From positions 1 to 56,648 of the forward strand of contig CADCBS010000009.1 of assembly GCA_902799715.1 (NCBI GenBank): a stretch of 56,648 bases of DNA, given 5' to 3'. The stretch comes from an uncultured bacterium (GTDB taxonomy: Bacteria > Verrucomicrobiota > Kiritimatiellia > RFP12 > UBA1067). Position numbers and translations under genes: made by a program. The notes beneath the pieces were generated by a model. That model saw only the letters and a program-made list of their open reading frames with translations, did not search any database and was not told the origin of the DNA. Positions within the stretch are counted from its first letter, which is position 1. Each line of letters starts with the position of its first letter. Positions 34,218-43,800 of the stretch are shown here, one piece after another.

Positions 34218-34927
34218 GCCGGCGCCTCCGGGGAAGGGGTCTCGCCGGACAGCACGCCGTCTTCGAGCCGCAGCATCCTGTCGCACCGCATGGCCGCCTC
34301 GCGCGAATGGGTGACCATCACTACGGCGGGAGACTCCCTGCCGGCGGCGGAGAACAGGACGTCGAGTATCCCGGCGCCGGTCGCGCTGTCGAGATTGCCC
34401 GTGGGCTCGTCGGCGAGGATCAGCCCCGGCCTGCGCATGAGCGCGCGGGCTATCGCGACGCGCTGGCATTCGCCGCCGGAAAGCTCGGCGGGGACGTGCG
34501 ACACGCGCTCCGCCAGCCCCACGTCCGACAGCAGCGACAGCGCGCGCTCGCGCGCCTGCCTGCGCGACATTCCGCTTCTGCCGGCGAAAAACGGCATCAT
34601 CACGTTTCCGAGGACGTCGAGATCCGGCATGAGATGGTACGACTGGAACACGAACCCTATCGCGGACGCGCGGATCCTCTGCCTGCGGCGGGAGGCGGAG
34701 AACCCGCCGAAAAGCGGCACGCCGCCGACCAGGACGTTTCCGGAGTCCGGCGAGTCCAGCCCGCCGAGGATGTCCAGGAGCGTAGTCTTGCCCGAGCCGC
34801 TTTTGCCGACTATGGCCACGCGCTCGCCGGCTTCGACGGAAAACGACGCCCCGCGCAGTATCTGCAGCGGCGCGCGGCCGCTCCTGCGGTACGACTTCAC
34901 GAGATTTTCGGCGCGGAGGACGGTCAC
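34214..34927 (-). CDS. LolD/MacB-type ABC transporter ATP-binding protein
   Basis: 237 residues from a GTG overlapping the permease stop as GTGA. Walker A GKSGSGKTT (41-49), Q-loop FVFQSYHLMPDLDV, signature LSGGECQRVAIARAL, Walker B LILADEPTGNLDS and the switch His in MVTHS. It is the ATPase for the adjacent LolC/E-like permease and probably extracts lipoproteins from the inner membrane. Translationally coupled at both ends. Confidence 0.92.
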   Translation of the reverse strand: MTVLRAENLVKSYRRSGRAPLQILRGASFSVEAGERVAIVGKSGSGKTTLLDILGGLDSPDSGNVLVGGVPLFGGFSASRRRQRIRASAIGFVFQSYHLMPDLDVLGNVMMPFFAGRSGMSRRQARERALSLLSDVGLAERVSHVPAELSGGECQRVAIARALMRRPGLILADEPTGNLDSATGAGILDVLFSAAGRESPAVVMVTHSREAAMRCDRMLRLEDGVLSGETPSPEAPA

Positions 34928-36216
34928 GACTTCAACGCCTCCACGGGGTTTTTGGCGGCGGCGGCGAGCGCGGGCGCGAGCGAAGCCGCCGCTCCGCACG
35001 CGAACACGCAGCAGAGCACCCACGCGACGTCGGACGGCACAAGCCGCCACGGTATCTCGGAAAGCCTGTACACCTCGGCCGGGAACACCTCCACGCCCAC
35101 CGACCCGAGGAACGACACCATCGACTGCAGGTTGGACAGGACCGCCCACGCCACGCACAGCCCCAGCGCCACGCCGGCCGCGCACTGGATCATCCCGTGC
35201 ACGACGAAGGCGCCCATTATGCGGCGGCGCGGAAAGCCCAGCGACTTCATGAGCCCGATCTCCGGCGCCTTCTGCACGGTGAGCACGAGAAGCGTGTTCA
35301 TCACGCAGAACACGGCCACGACGGTTATGAACATCAGCAGCAGCGCCATCATGTTCTTTTCCACCGCGATCGCGTTGAACAGCTGCCGGTCCTGCTCCTG
35401 CCACGTGCGGACCTCGAGCCCGCGCGGGTCCGCGGCCGCTTTCACGGCGGCCACTATGCGGCCGAACGCCGCCGGGTCCATGGCCGTGGACGGGTCGGTC
35501 TTCACGTTCACCGCCATCACGCCTTCCTCGATGCCGAGGAGTTCGCGCATGTTCGCAAGGGACGTGAGGGCGTATCCTTCGTCGTAGTCGCGGTGCCCCA
35601 GGTCGAACACGCCTTCGACATCGTATTTCAGCGGGAGGTACACTTCGTCGCGATTGGCGAGCGTCTTGGGGGAATACACCGTGACCTGCCCGAAGGCGGG
35701 ACCGTACGGATGGCGGCGCACGCCGAGCTTGGCGGCGAGGCCGGATCCGAGGACGAGCGCGTCGCCTTCCAGCGTACAGGAGCCTTCCACGCGCACGCGC
35801 GACTCGCGGGCGGCGGACGACGGGAAGAACGCCGCCCTGGCCCGGTCGCCGTCGATTCCCAGGAGGATCGGCGCGTCTATGCGCGAATTGCCCCGCGCGT
35901 CCTTGCGCTCGAGCATCACGCGCGCGGCGATCACAGGCGCGACGGACTTCACGCCCGGAATGCCTTCAAGCTCCCGCACGAGCGCGTCCTCGCCAGATAT
36001 CAAGGCCTCTCCGCGCGCCGGGCACACGGTCGCATGCGGCTTGAACTCGAGGATCATCTCCTCCCACTTGTCGCCGAAGCCGGTCATCACGGCCCGGACG
36101 ATCACGACGATGGCGACGCCAAGCGTGACGCCAAGGACCGAGACGAACGTTATGACCGATGCAAGCGACTTGCGCGGACGCAGGTACCGGAGCGCCAGGA
36201 AGAGGGAAAACGGCAT
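34924..36216 (-). CDS. LolC/LolE-type ABC transporter permease
   Basis: 430 residues. The N-terminal membrane helix is in LASVITFVSVLGVTLGVAIVVIVRAV, then a large periplasmic MacB-PCD-like domain (about 45-270), then three helices near 285-310, 330-360 and 395-420 (the FtsX domain). The N-terminus (FLALRYLRPRKS) is typical of LolC/E. Only one permease gene is present, so the transporter may be a homodimer, as seen outside Gammaproteobacteria. It lies 16 nt after the squalene-cyclase-like gene. Confidence 0.9.
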   Translation of the reverse strand: MPFSLFLALRYLRPRKSLASVITFVSVLGVTLGVAIVVIVRAVMTGFGDKWEEMILEFKPHATVCPARGEALISGEDALVRELEGIPGVKSVAPVIAARVMLERKDARGNSRIDAPILLGIDGDRARAAFFPSSAARESRVRVEGSCTLEGDALVLGSGLAAKLGVRRHPYGPAFGQVTVYSPKTLANRDEVYLPLKYDVEGVFDLGHRDYDEGYALTSLANMRELLGIEEGVMAVNVKTDPSTAMDPAAFGRIVAAVKAAADPRGLEVRTWQEQDRQLFNAIAVEKNMMALLLMFITVVAVFCVMNTLLVLTVQKAPEIGLMKSLGFPRRRIMGAFVVHGMIQCAAGVALGLCVAWAVLSNLQSMVSFLGSVGVEVFPAEVYRLSEIPWRLVPSDVAWVLCCVFACGAAASLAPALAAAAKNPVEALKS

Positions 36217-36232
36217 GGCCGGCAGACGGGCT

Positions 36233-37978
36233 TCAGATGTCGTCGGCGTTGACTTGGGCGTCGTCGGCCTCGGTCGTGGCCTGCTCTATGGACTCCTGTA
36301 TGCCTGTTTCCTTGACGGTCTCGGCCGTGGTGGGCAGGTAGCGGTAGTACACCATCAGCTGCAGCGCGCAGAGGCAGGTGTCCATCACGGGGCGGGTCGA
36401 CCATGTGTCGCTGTTGACCCAGTAGCCGATGTCGCGCATGTTGCCGTTGGCGTCCTTGATCTTCTGCGTGCAGCGCCGCTGGGTCTTGGGGTACAGCTCC
36501 TTCATCGCCTGGTTCCACTTGGCCCAGAGATCGAAGTCCTCTTTCGTGTGGTTGGGGTTCATCCCGGCCTGGAACTTGCACTGCGTGGCGTAGTACATGT
36601 AGTACTGCGGAGCGCTCCAGTGCGCGGCGTACGTCTTGTTCGGCGGGGCCTTCCTGTCGAACGTCGGCACCCAGTCCTTCATGTGCTTCAGCGTGGCGAG
36701 CACGGTGTGGTCGCTCCTTCTGCCGAGCAGCTGGTACGCAAGGCAGCCGACGGGCGACAGATAGTAGCGGCGCGCGCTGCGCGGCTTGTAGGTGAACACC
36801 TTTTCGCCGGCGTTCCAGTTGTCTTTCGCAAAGCAGTTCATCGCCCTGTTGATGCAGGACTGGAGTTCGGGATGGTGGATGTTGGCGAGCTTGGCGGCCT
36901 TGAGCGCCTGGATGGCCCAGCCGCCGAGCGAGATGTCGCTCGACTTGTGCTTCGGGTTGCGTCCGAGCGTGTAGTCCCAGCCGCCGGATTTAAGCTGGCC
37001 CTTGATGATGCGCTCCACGCCCTTCTCGGCGACCTCCTTGATTTCGGGATTGTGGGTCATGCCGTAGGCCTCGCACAAGGCGTAGACCGCGATCAGGAAC
37101 GCGTATTCGTTCTCGTCGCTGCCGTGGAAGCGGTAGAGCCCGTTGGAATCGGTGTAGCCCTTGGATATCAGATAGTTGATCGCCTTGGTGACTGTCTCGT
37201 GGAATTCGGGGGAGGACTTGGGCGACGTGCCCTCGCCGTGCGCGAGATAGCAGAGGAGGGCGAACGCGGTGTTCGCGAGCGGAACCATGGCAGCCTGTTC
37301 CCTGCCGCGATCCCTGTCGAGAATCGTCCCGTTCTTCAGGTTGACGTGCCAGCTGCCGTCCTTGGCCTGCGTGTACTTCAGCCAGCGCAGGGCGCGCATC
37401 ACGGCGGCTTCGGTCATGGGGTCGCCGTAGCCCGGGCCGCCGGTCGTCATCTGGCCGCGGCGGCCGGGGGTGCGTCCGCTCGCGATCGACGTGAGCGTTA
37501 TCGGGGACTTGATGTTCATCACGGCGTCGACGGGGCTGGGCTGGACCGAGGCCATCGACACCGGCTGCGGCGTGACGACAGTGGAGGGCGTGCCGATGTC
37601 CGTCGTCGTGACCGGGACTTCGTCCGGGACGTCCGGCGGCTTCGGGGGCTCTTCCGGGGGCGGCGGCGGCTCCTCCTGCTCCGTGTCGTCCTCTGCGACG
37701 GGCGTGGCGGTTGCTATCTGGAACGCCTTCTGTTCGGGCTTCTTGCTGAAAAGGGCGAGCAGAATGCCAGTGAGGACGAGAAGGCCGACGATCAGGAACG
37801 CCGAAATCGGGGCGAGCTGGCGCTGGAGCTCGATGGCGGCGATTTTGTACTCCTTGGTGTCCTTGGGCATCCCCAGGCCCTTGAACATCTTGCCGAGGCG
37901 CGTGAAATAGCCGTCCTCCTTGAACTTGGCCATTTCCTCCTCGATCTGCGCTTTCAGTTCCGCTTCGGATATTTGCAT
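36233..37978 (-). CDS. TonB-like membrane protein with periplasmic squalene-cyclase-fold domain
   Basis: 581 residues. A cytoplasmic N-terminus is followed by one membrane helix (about 56-78, LAPISAFLIVGLLVLTGILL) and a proline-rich stretch (about 103-125, PPPPPEEPPKPP). After a linker, residues about 205-545 form alpha/alpha repeats of the prenyltransferase/squalene oxidase type (RALRWLKYTQAKDGSW, KGQLKSGGWDYT, SDISLGGWAIQALKAA). The N-terminal half looks like TonB, but the C-terminal TonB domain is replaced. No DxDD-type cyclase motif is seen, so catalysis is doubtful. It follows exbB-exbD-exbD and probably receives their energy. Confidence 0.78.
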   Translation of the reverse strand: MQISEAELKAQIEEEMAKFKEDGYFTRLGKMFKGLGMPKDTKEYKIAAIELQRQLAPISAFLIVGLLVLTGILLALFSKKPEQKAFQIATATPVAEDDTEQEEPPPPPEEPPKPPDVPDEVPVTTTDIGTPSTVVTPQPVSMASVQPSPVDAVMNIKSPITLTSIASGRTPGRRGQMTTGGPGYGDPMTEAAVMRALRWLKYTQAKDGSWHVNLKNGTILDRDRGREQAAMVPLANTAFALLCYLAHGEGTSPKSSPEFHETVTKAINYLISKGYTDSNGLYRFHGSDENEYAFLIAVYALCEAYGMTHNPEIKEVAEKGVERIIKGQLKSGGWDYTLGRNPKHKSSDISLGGWAIQALKAAKLANIHHPELQSCINRAMNCFAKDNWNAGEKVFTYKPRSARRYYLSPVGCLAYQLLGRRSDHTVLATLKHMKDWVPTFDRKAPPNKTYAAHWSAPQYYMYYATQCKFQAGMNPNHTKEDFDLWAKWNQAMKELYPKTQRRCTQKIKDANGNMRDIGYWVNSDTWSTRPVMDTCLCALQLMVYYRYLPTTAETVKETGIQESIEQATTEADDAQVNADDI

Positions 37979-38018
37979 GTCATTCCCCTTCCGTCGCCCG
38001 GCGCGCGTCGCGCTGCCG

Positions 38019-38696
38019 TCACGGCGTGTTCACGTTCCTCTCGAAAGACATCACGTTCACGTTCTGCAGGCCGTGGCTCGCGCACTCGTCGAGAACGTTC
38101 AGCAGCAGGCTGTGCGGCGAACCGTTCGCGCACGTTATGACCACGATCTGCTTCTTGTCCACGTTGCGGAGCTTGTCGGCGAGGCCGCGCGTGGCCTTGA
38201 ACATGATCGCCTCTTCGTCGACCACGCCCTCCGGCAGCGGCTTGGCGTGGAGCGGCCTGCCGCTCTTGTCCTTGGCCGTGTTGTACCAGTCGCGGTACGA
38301 CGCGTATTTGGCGGACCGGCCCGGCTTCAGCTTCAGGAAATCGCCGTCCTTGACGTATCTGGCGCGTCCGTTCACGATCGTCGTCTCCACGTCGCGGGAG
38401 TCGACGGGGCGCGTGGCGCCGATCTCGAAGCTGCCCCACGTCAGGTGCGCGTACTTCCCGGCGTAGCTGCCGCTCGTCTCGACCGGGCCGACGTCGATCT
38501 TCACCGGCTCCGGCGCGGTTTCGTCGGGAGTGCTGGAGCTGTTCGGCGCGGGCGCGTTGGCGAGCAGCATGGAGTATATGTCCTCCTGCTTCAGCGTTAC
38601 GACGAAGAAGATCATCAGCTGGAACACGACGTCGATCATCGGCGTCATGTCAAGCTTCGGATCGTCCTGCTCTTTTCTGTTGCTCTTCAAAGCCAT
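38019..38696 (-). CDS. ExbD/TolR family protein (longer paralogue)
   Basis: 225 residues. LDMTPMIDVVFQLMIFFVVTL is the ExbD/TolR membrane helix with the conserved proton-pathway Asp. A periplasmic domain of about 180 residues with a large insertion, probably about 45-150, ends in LRNVDKKQIVVITCANGS. It pairs with the smaller ExbD 9 nt upstream and the ExbB-like protein. Two unequal ExbD proteins in one operon suggest a heteromeric periplasmic arm. Confidence 0.9.
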   Translation of the reverse strand: MALKSNRKEQDDPKLDMTPMIDVVFQLMIFFVVTLKQEDIYSMLLANAPAPNSSSTPDETAPEPVKIDVGPVETSGSYAGKYAHLTWGSFEIGATRPVDSRDVETTIVNGRARYVKDGDFLKLKPGRSAKYASYRDWYNTAKDKSGRPLHAKPLPEGVVDEEAIMFKATRGLADKLRNVDKKQIVVITCANGSPHSLLLNVLDECASHGLQNVNVMSFERNVNTP

Positions 38697-38705
38697 GTCG
38701 GCGCC

Positions 38706-39143
38706 TCACTTGCTGTCGGTCTTGCGGCGGCCAACCGCGACGAACGTGATTTTCGCCAGGCCGTTCGCGGCGAACGTCTGCATCACCACCGAGACGTTCT
38801 TGTGCATGGATTCGCCGTCGGCGCGGATCATGCACGGGAACCCGTCGCCGTATTTGCGCTTCCAGTCCTTTATGAACGAGTCCAGCTTGGCCGGGGTGAG
38901 GGTCATGTCGTGGTACGATATGCGCCCGTCCTTGGCCACGTCTATCGTGAGGAAGTGGAGTTCCTTCGGCAGGTTGTCGTCGTTTACTTCCACGCCGGCG
39001 CGGCCGTCGGCCAGCGTGACGGTCTGGTCGCGGTCGTCGGACATCTTCAGCGTGACCACGAAGAAGATGATCAGCTGGAACACGACGTCGATCATCGGCG
39101 TCATGTCCAGTTCGGCCTGAGGCTGGGATTTCTTCTTGCCCAT
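38706..39143 (-). CDS. ExbD/TolR family protein (short paralogue)
   Basis: 145 residues. AELDMTPMIDVVFQLIIFFVVTL is followed by the standard ExbD periplasmic fold (LHFLTIDVAKDGRISY...CMIRADGESMHKNVSVVMQTF). The membrane helix differs from the downstream paralogue at only a few positions, so the pair arose by duplication. It is part of the proton-channel complex with the ExbB-like protein. Confidence 0.93.
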   Translation of the reverse strand: MGKKKSQPQAELDMTPMIDVVFQLIIFFVVTLKMSDDRDQTVTLADGRAGVEVNDDNLPKELHFLTIDVAKDGRISYHDMTLTPAKLDSFIKDWKRKYGDGFPCMIRADGESMHKNVSVVMQTFAANGLAKITFVAVGRRKTDSK

Positions 39144-39191
39144 TTCGGTCTTCCCGTCTGTTGCGGGTGCGTCCGGCGGCGAACCGCCGGA

Positions 39192-39971
39192 TCAGACTTC
39201 GGCCTGCTCCACCTCCACTCCGCGGAGTCCCTTGATCAGCTCCATCGTGAGGGCGGTCATGCGCAGGATGATCCTGTTGGCGTTGTTGCGGATGGCGTAG
39301 AACGCGGTGATCGACGGGATGGCGATCACGAGGCCGCCTGCGGTGGTCCACAGCGCCACGGAGATGTTGCCTGCCAGCTCTCCCACGTCGGGGGTGCCGT
39401 TAGCCAGTGTGGCGAAGCATCCGATCATGCCTTCCACCGTTCCGAGCAGGCCGAGCATAGGCGCGAGGTTGGAGCACACCGAAATCCAGGTGAGGCGCTG
39501 CATCATGCGCTCCGTCTCGAGGTCGGCGGCCGCGCCGATGGACTCCTGGATCACGTCGAAGCCTTCGGTGACGTGGTTGAAGCCCGCGCTGAGGATGTTG
39601 GCCATGGCGCCGGGTTCGCTTTCGCACACGGTCAGCGCCTTCATGACGTCGCCTTCGGCCATCGCGCTCTGGACGTTGTTGATCAGCGTGGCGGGCATGA
39701 TCTTCTCCGGGCGGATGAGGATCATGCAGTCGACCACGAAATAGATGGCCGCTATGCCGTCGCCGAAAAGCGCGAGCCACAGCATGAAGCCGATGAAGTC
39801 GAATTCCTTCGCGCCCAGCAGGGCCGCCATGAATCCGGTGCGGGCGACTGGCTTCGCGTCGCTTTCCTTGGCTGCCGCGGCGTCGTCGGCGTATGCGCTT
39901 AGCGCGGCGGCGGGGGCGATTGTGAGACCGGTGAGCAGAGCGGCGGAGGCCGCGAATTTCGCGAGTTTCAT
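39192..39971 (-). CDS. MotA/TolQ/ExbB proton channel family protein
   Basis: 259 residues. A signal-peptide-like N-terminus (MKLAKFAASAALLTGLTIAP) is followed by a first helix about 58-84 and the conserved TolQ/ExbB core (WISVCSNLAPMLGLLGTVEGMIGCF, then ISVALWTTAGGLVIAIPSITAFYAI). It makes the stator that converts proton-motive force to force on the ExbD/TonB-like partners. No tonB or tolA in the usual form is found nearby; the squalene-cyclase-like protein is the best candidate client. Confidence 0.92.
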   Translation of the reverse strand: MKLAKFAASAALLTGLTIAPAAALSAYADDAAAAKESDAKPVARTGFMAALLGAKEFDFIGFMLWLALFGDGIAAIYFVVDCMILIRPEKIMPATLINNVQSAMAEGDVMKALTVCESEPGAMANILSAGFNHVTEGFDVIQESIGAAADLETERMMQRLTWISVCSNLAPMLGLLGTVEGMIGCFATLANGTPDVGELAGNISVALWTTAGGLVIAIPSITAFYAIRNNANRIILRMTALTMELIKGLRGVEVEQAEV

Positions 39972-40029
39972 GTTTTTTCCTTTTCTTTTGCCCGCGCCGT
40001 GGCGCGGAATCGTTCAGGTTTCCGGGCGG

Positions 40030-40785
40030 TCAGCGTGCCTTTGCGCGCAGTTCGGCGGCGCGGCTCGCGTTGCCCATGAGTTCAAAGCACCTTGCGGCCT
40101 TTTCGTACTGCACGCCGCCGAGCCGCGACACCACGTCATCCTCGGTGTACAGGAGAATCACGCGCAGATAGCCGTCGAGCAGGGCCTTGCGGGCGTTCTC
40201 GCGCGTAGCCCCCTGCCTCATGACCATGTCTCCGCGCACGATCAGCGCCGACGCGCTGGAAAAGCGGTCGCCGCTCTTGAGGGCCTTGGCCAGCTGCCTG
40301 TCGAGCTCGGCGCGGTCGTTGTTTTCGAGCAGCGCGCGCCAGTACACCGGCGCCAGATCCCCCTTCCACGCGGCGTCGGGCGACTTCGCTATCACGTCCT
40401 TGCACACCTTGAGCGCTTCCGCCGTGGCCTTGCCGGACAGATGGATGTCGGCCAGCACCGCGGCCGCGGGCAGATCCCACTGCAGGTGGGAATACGTCTT
40501 CACGATCCCCGCCAGCGCGGTCTTGTTGCGGCCCTTGATCGCGGCGTCGAGCTGGGCGGGCTTCTCGATCTCCACCTTCACGGCCTCCGCCTCCTTCACC
40601 TCCATCGAGCGCGTGCCGCCGCCCGCGATCGTCTGCGTGACGGTGTATTTCCTGCTCGCCTGGCTCCAGGCCACCATGCCTTCCTGCCGCCCGTTGGCCG
40701 TCGTCACCGCGCCCCGCACCGCCGCCGCGGCGGAAGCCGCCATGCCGGCCGCAACGACCGCCAGAAGAATCTTTCCGTTTTTCAT
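40030..40785 (-). CDS. Secreted TPR-like hypothetical protein of the ExbB operon
   Basis: 251 residues. A signal peptide (MKNGKILLAVVAAGMAASAAAA) is followed by a short beta region (VAWSQASRKYTVTQTI) and helical repeats with TPR-like periodicity (LPAAAVLADIHLSGKATAEALKVC; YEKAARCFELMGNASRAAELR). I recognise no named family. Its place between the giant TPR protein and exbB suggests a periplasmic scaffold of the same complex. Confidence 0.72.
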   Translation of the reverse strand: MKNGKILLAVVAAGMAASAAAAVRGAVTTANGRQEGMVAWSQASRKYTVTQTIAGGGTRSMEVKEAEAVKVEIEKPAQLDAAIKGRNKTALAGIVKTYSHLQWDLPAAAVLADIHLSGKATAEALKVCKDVIAKSPDAAWKGDLAPVYWRALLENNDRAELDRQLAKALKSGDRFSSASALIVRGDMVMRQGATRENARKALLDGYLRVILLYTEDDVVSRLGGVQYEKAARCFELMGNASRAAELRAKAR

Positions 40786-40822
40786 GTGTCTTCTCCTTTC
40801 CAGTAGATGTTCCGCGGCCCGC

Positions 40823-43800
40823 TCACTTGCCCGGCGCGTCGGGCTTGAGCGCCTTGGCGCGCGCGTAGTGCTGTTCGACGGACGACCGCGCCTTGCCCTG
40901 CGGGAAATACTCCGCGTAGAACTTGCCCGCGCGCTTTGCCAGCTCCAGGTTGATGTCGCCGCCTTCGGCCACGAGATACCCGATGCCTTCCGCGATCGCG
41001 CTTTCGATGTTCTCCATTTCGCCTTCGTTGGCGCGCTTCTCCGCGACTATCCTGGCGATCTTGCCCTCCACGGTCAGCCCTTCGCGCTCCTCCTGCTCGG
41101 TGAGCGCCGCCGCGGGGTCGGGCACGTTTTCGTTTATGAAGTTCGCATACGCCATCGCCACGTTGGTGCGGGTCTTTTCGGCCTCTTCGGTGCGGCCCAT
41201 GTCTTTTTCCGCCTCCCACTTCCTGGCTATGACGCGCGCCATCTTCAGCTCTATCGAATCGCGCATCACCTTGTTGCGGTTGTTCTTCTCCACTATGGCC
41301 TTCGCCTCTTCGATCCTGCGCGCGTCCTCCGGCTTGGATGGGTCGAGCCTGGCTTCGCCGCCGTCGGGCGAGGCGTGGCCGGGGTCGCGGCCCTCCGCGA
41401 TCGTCTTGCTGCGGGCGAGGACGTCGATTGCGACGGGCTGGTAGCGTCTGCTCAGGTTCTTGAGCGCCTTGGCCGCGGCGTTGAAGCGTTCCTTGCGGAG
41501 ATTGTCGTCGGCCTCGCGGCTTCCGGCGCGGACGGCGAGTTCGGACTGGAGTTCGAGCGCGTCCTTCACGAGGGCGCTCTCCACGGCGCGGCGGCCCTGC
41601 GCCTTGGCTTCCTTCTTCTTCGCCTCCTCGGCGTCGAGGAACTCGGCTATCGCGTCGTTGGCTTCGCTCCAGTTGCCGGTTCCCGCCCAGGACTTGGCCA
41701 TGCCGAACTGGCACTTCGGCACGTACCATTCGCGGACGCCGGCGTCCTTGCTCTTCTCGGCGAGCGTGCGGGCCTTGCGGAACGCGTCGCGCGCGGTTTC
41801 GTACACGCCTTTCGAGAGGAGCGTCTCGCCGGCGTCGAGATAGTCGCGCTCGCCGTAGCCGCCGCTCGCCTCGAGCATCTTCCGGTACTGCTCGACAGCC
41901 TTCTGGGGCATGTTCATCTCGAGATACGTCTTGGCGAGGATCGGTATGGACTTGCGGCTGAGCTCGTGGCCCGGGAACCGCGTCTGGAGCTGGCGCAGCG
42001 CGGCTTCGGACTTTTCGCGGAAGCCGGCGGCCTTCGCCTTGTCTCCGCCGCCGGAGAGCATCGAATACAGCAGGTTCATGCGGAAGTACGCCATCGGGGC
42101 GTTCGTCCCCTGCGGATAAGCCTCCACGTATGCCGCGAAGGCGTCGGCGGCCTTTTCGCGGAACATGTCTATCCTCTGCTCCGGCTTCGTCATGCGCTGC
42201 CAGCAGTCGCCGATCTGGAACATGGAATACTCGCGCGACGTGGAAGCCTTCCGCCTGTCGGTCTTCGACACGCCCTCGTCGGCTTCGATATTCGCGGCCG
42301 TCCCGGCCAGCGCGCCGAACTCCTTGATCGCCATTATCATCTGCGCGCTTCCGCGCCTGTGCAGATCGGCGAGGCATTGCGCGGGCGTCCCTTCCTTCAC
42401 CGAAGCGGCGATCTGGTCCAGCATTTCGTCGTCGGCTTTCGGCAGCACCGCGGCCAGGCCGTCGCGGCCCGCGGCCGCGCGGAGCTTCTCCACCGTTTCG
42501 TCCGTGGCCTTCAGCAGCTCCAGGCCCATGGACTTGTGCATCACGGAAAGCTGCATGCCGGCGTTCAGGCAGGCCTGGCGGTCGCCGGCGAACTCCGTCT
42601 TCATCGCCTCGAGGGTCTTCCTGGCGGCGCTGTTTTCGCCTACGCGCAGATACGCCTGCGCCATGCGCATCCTGGAATCGGCGGCATTCACGGCGCCGGC
42701 CGGCACGCGCTTCAGGCACGCGATGCCGCGCCTGTACAGGCGGGCGGCCTCGGCCGCCTTGCGCGGATCGGGCTCCTGGCCTTCGGGCGTGGCGTCAAGC
42801 GCCTCGCGGATCTTGTCGGCGTCGGCGCACGCCTTGAACCCCAGCGTCGTGGCCATCAGGGAATAGGAAGGATGGTTCTGGCACGTCGCGAGATAGGCGT
42901 CGTATATCTCTTCGGAAGCGGCGAGCTCCTTCATCTCGTCGAGCTTGCCGGCCACCGCGAGCGCGCCGTCGCCGGCCTTCATCGCCGCTTCGCCGCCGCC
43001 CGCGCAGATGCGCTCGGCCAGCTGCAGGGCTATCGCCTCGGCGCAAAGGACCTCGTACGCACGCTCCGGGCCCTTCCTGTCCTTGGCGTCCATCGCGAGC
43101 TCGAGATGGCACTGCGCCATGTTGGCCATGGCCAGCGCGGACTCGGGCCATTCCTGGTATTTGGACAGCGTCTTGGTGTAGGCGGCGATCGCCTTTCCGT
43201 ACTCGCCCGACCGGTAGAGCTTGTCGGCGGCCTTGAACTGCATCTGGCGCACGCGCGTGCGCTGCGCGGCGGAGGCGTTGTATTTAAGGTCTTTCTTGTA
43301 GCGGTCGCGCACCAGGTTCTGGATCTTCACGCAGAGTTCGTCCGCGTCGGACGCCCAGTTCGATTCGGGGTATTTCAGGAAGACGTTCAGCGCGTGGTTG
43401 TACGCGCCGTCGCCCGCGCGCTTGCCGTTGGACCCCCTTTCGCCGAACAGGAGCGACTTCACCGTCTCTTCGGCGGGCTTCGGCTTCTTCATCTCGGCCT
43501 GGGCCGCGTCCCACATCAGCTTCGCCAGCAGGAAGCGGCACTGCGGAAGCGCGGAGAACTGCATGAAGCCCTGCTCGTTCTGCGGGTCTTCGCGCTTCAG
43601 CTCGTCGTGTATCTTGCGGAGCATCGGCATGTATTCTTCGATGATCCCCCTGGCGCGCCGGATGCCGTCGGCCTCTTTGCCGCCGGACGCGCCGAGGATT
43701 TCAAGGTGCGCGCGCATGGCGATCGCCGGGCCGAACACGAAACTGTCGGAACGCCACAGAAGCTCCTTCACCACGGCAAGCGCCTTTTTCACGCACTCGG

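Noticed and set aside
36233-37978. Squalene-hopene cyclase enzyme
   Set aside because: The alpha/alpha repeats fit the fold, but no DxDD catalytic motif is visible and the TonB-like N-terminus puts the domain in the periplasm.
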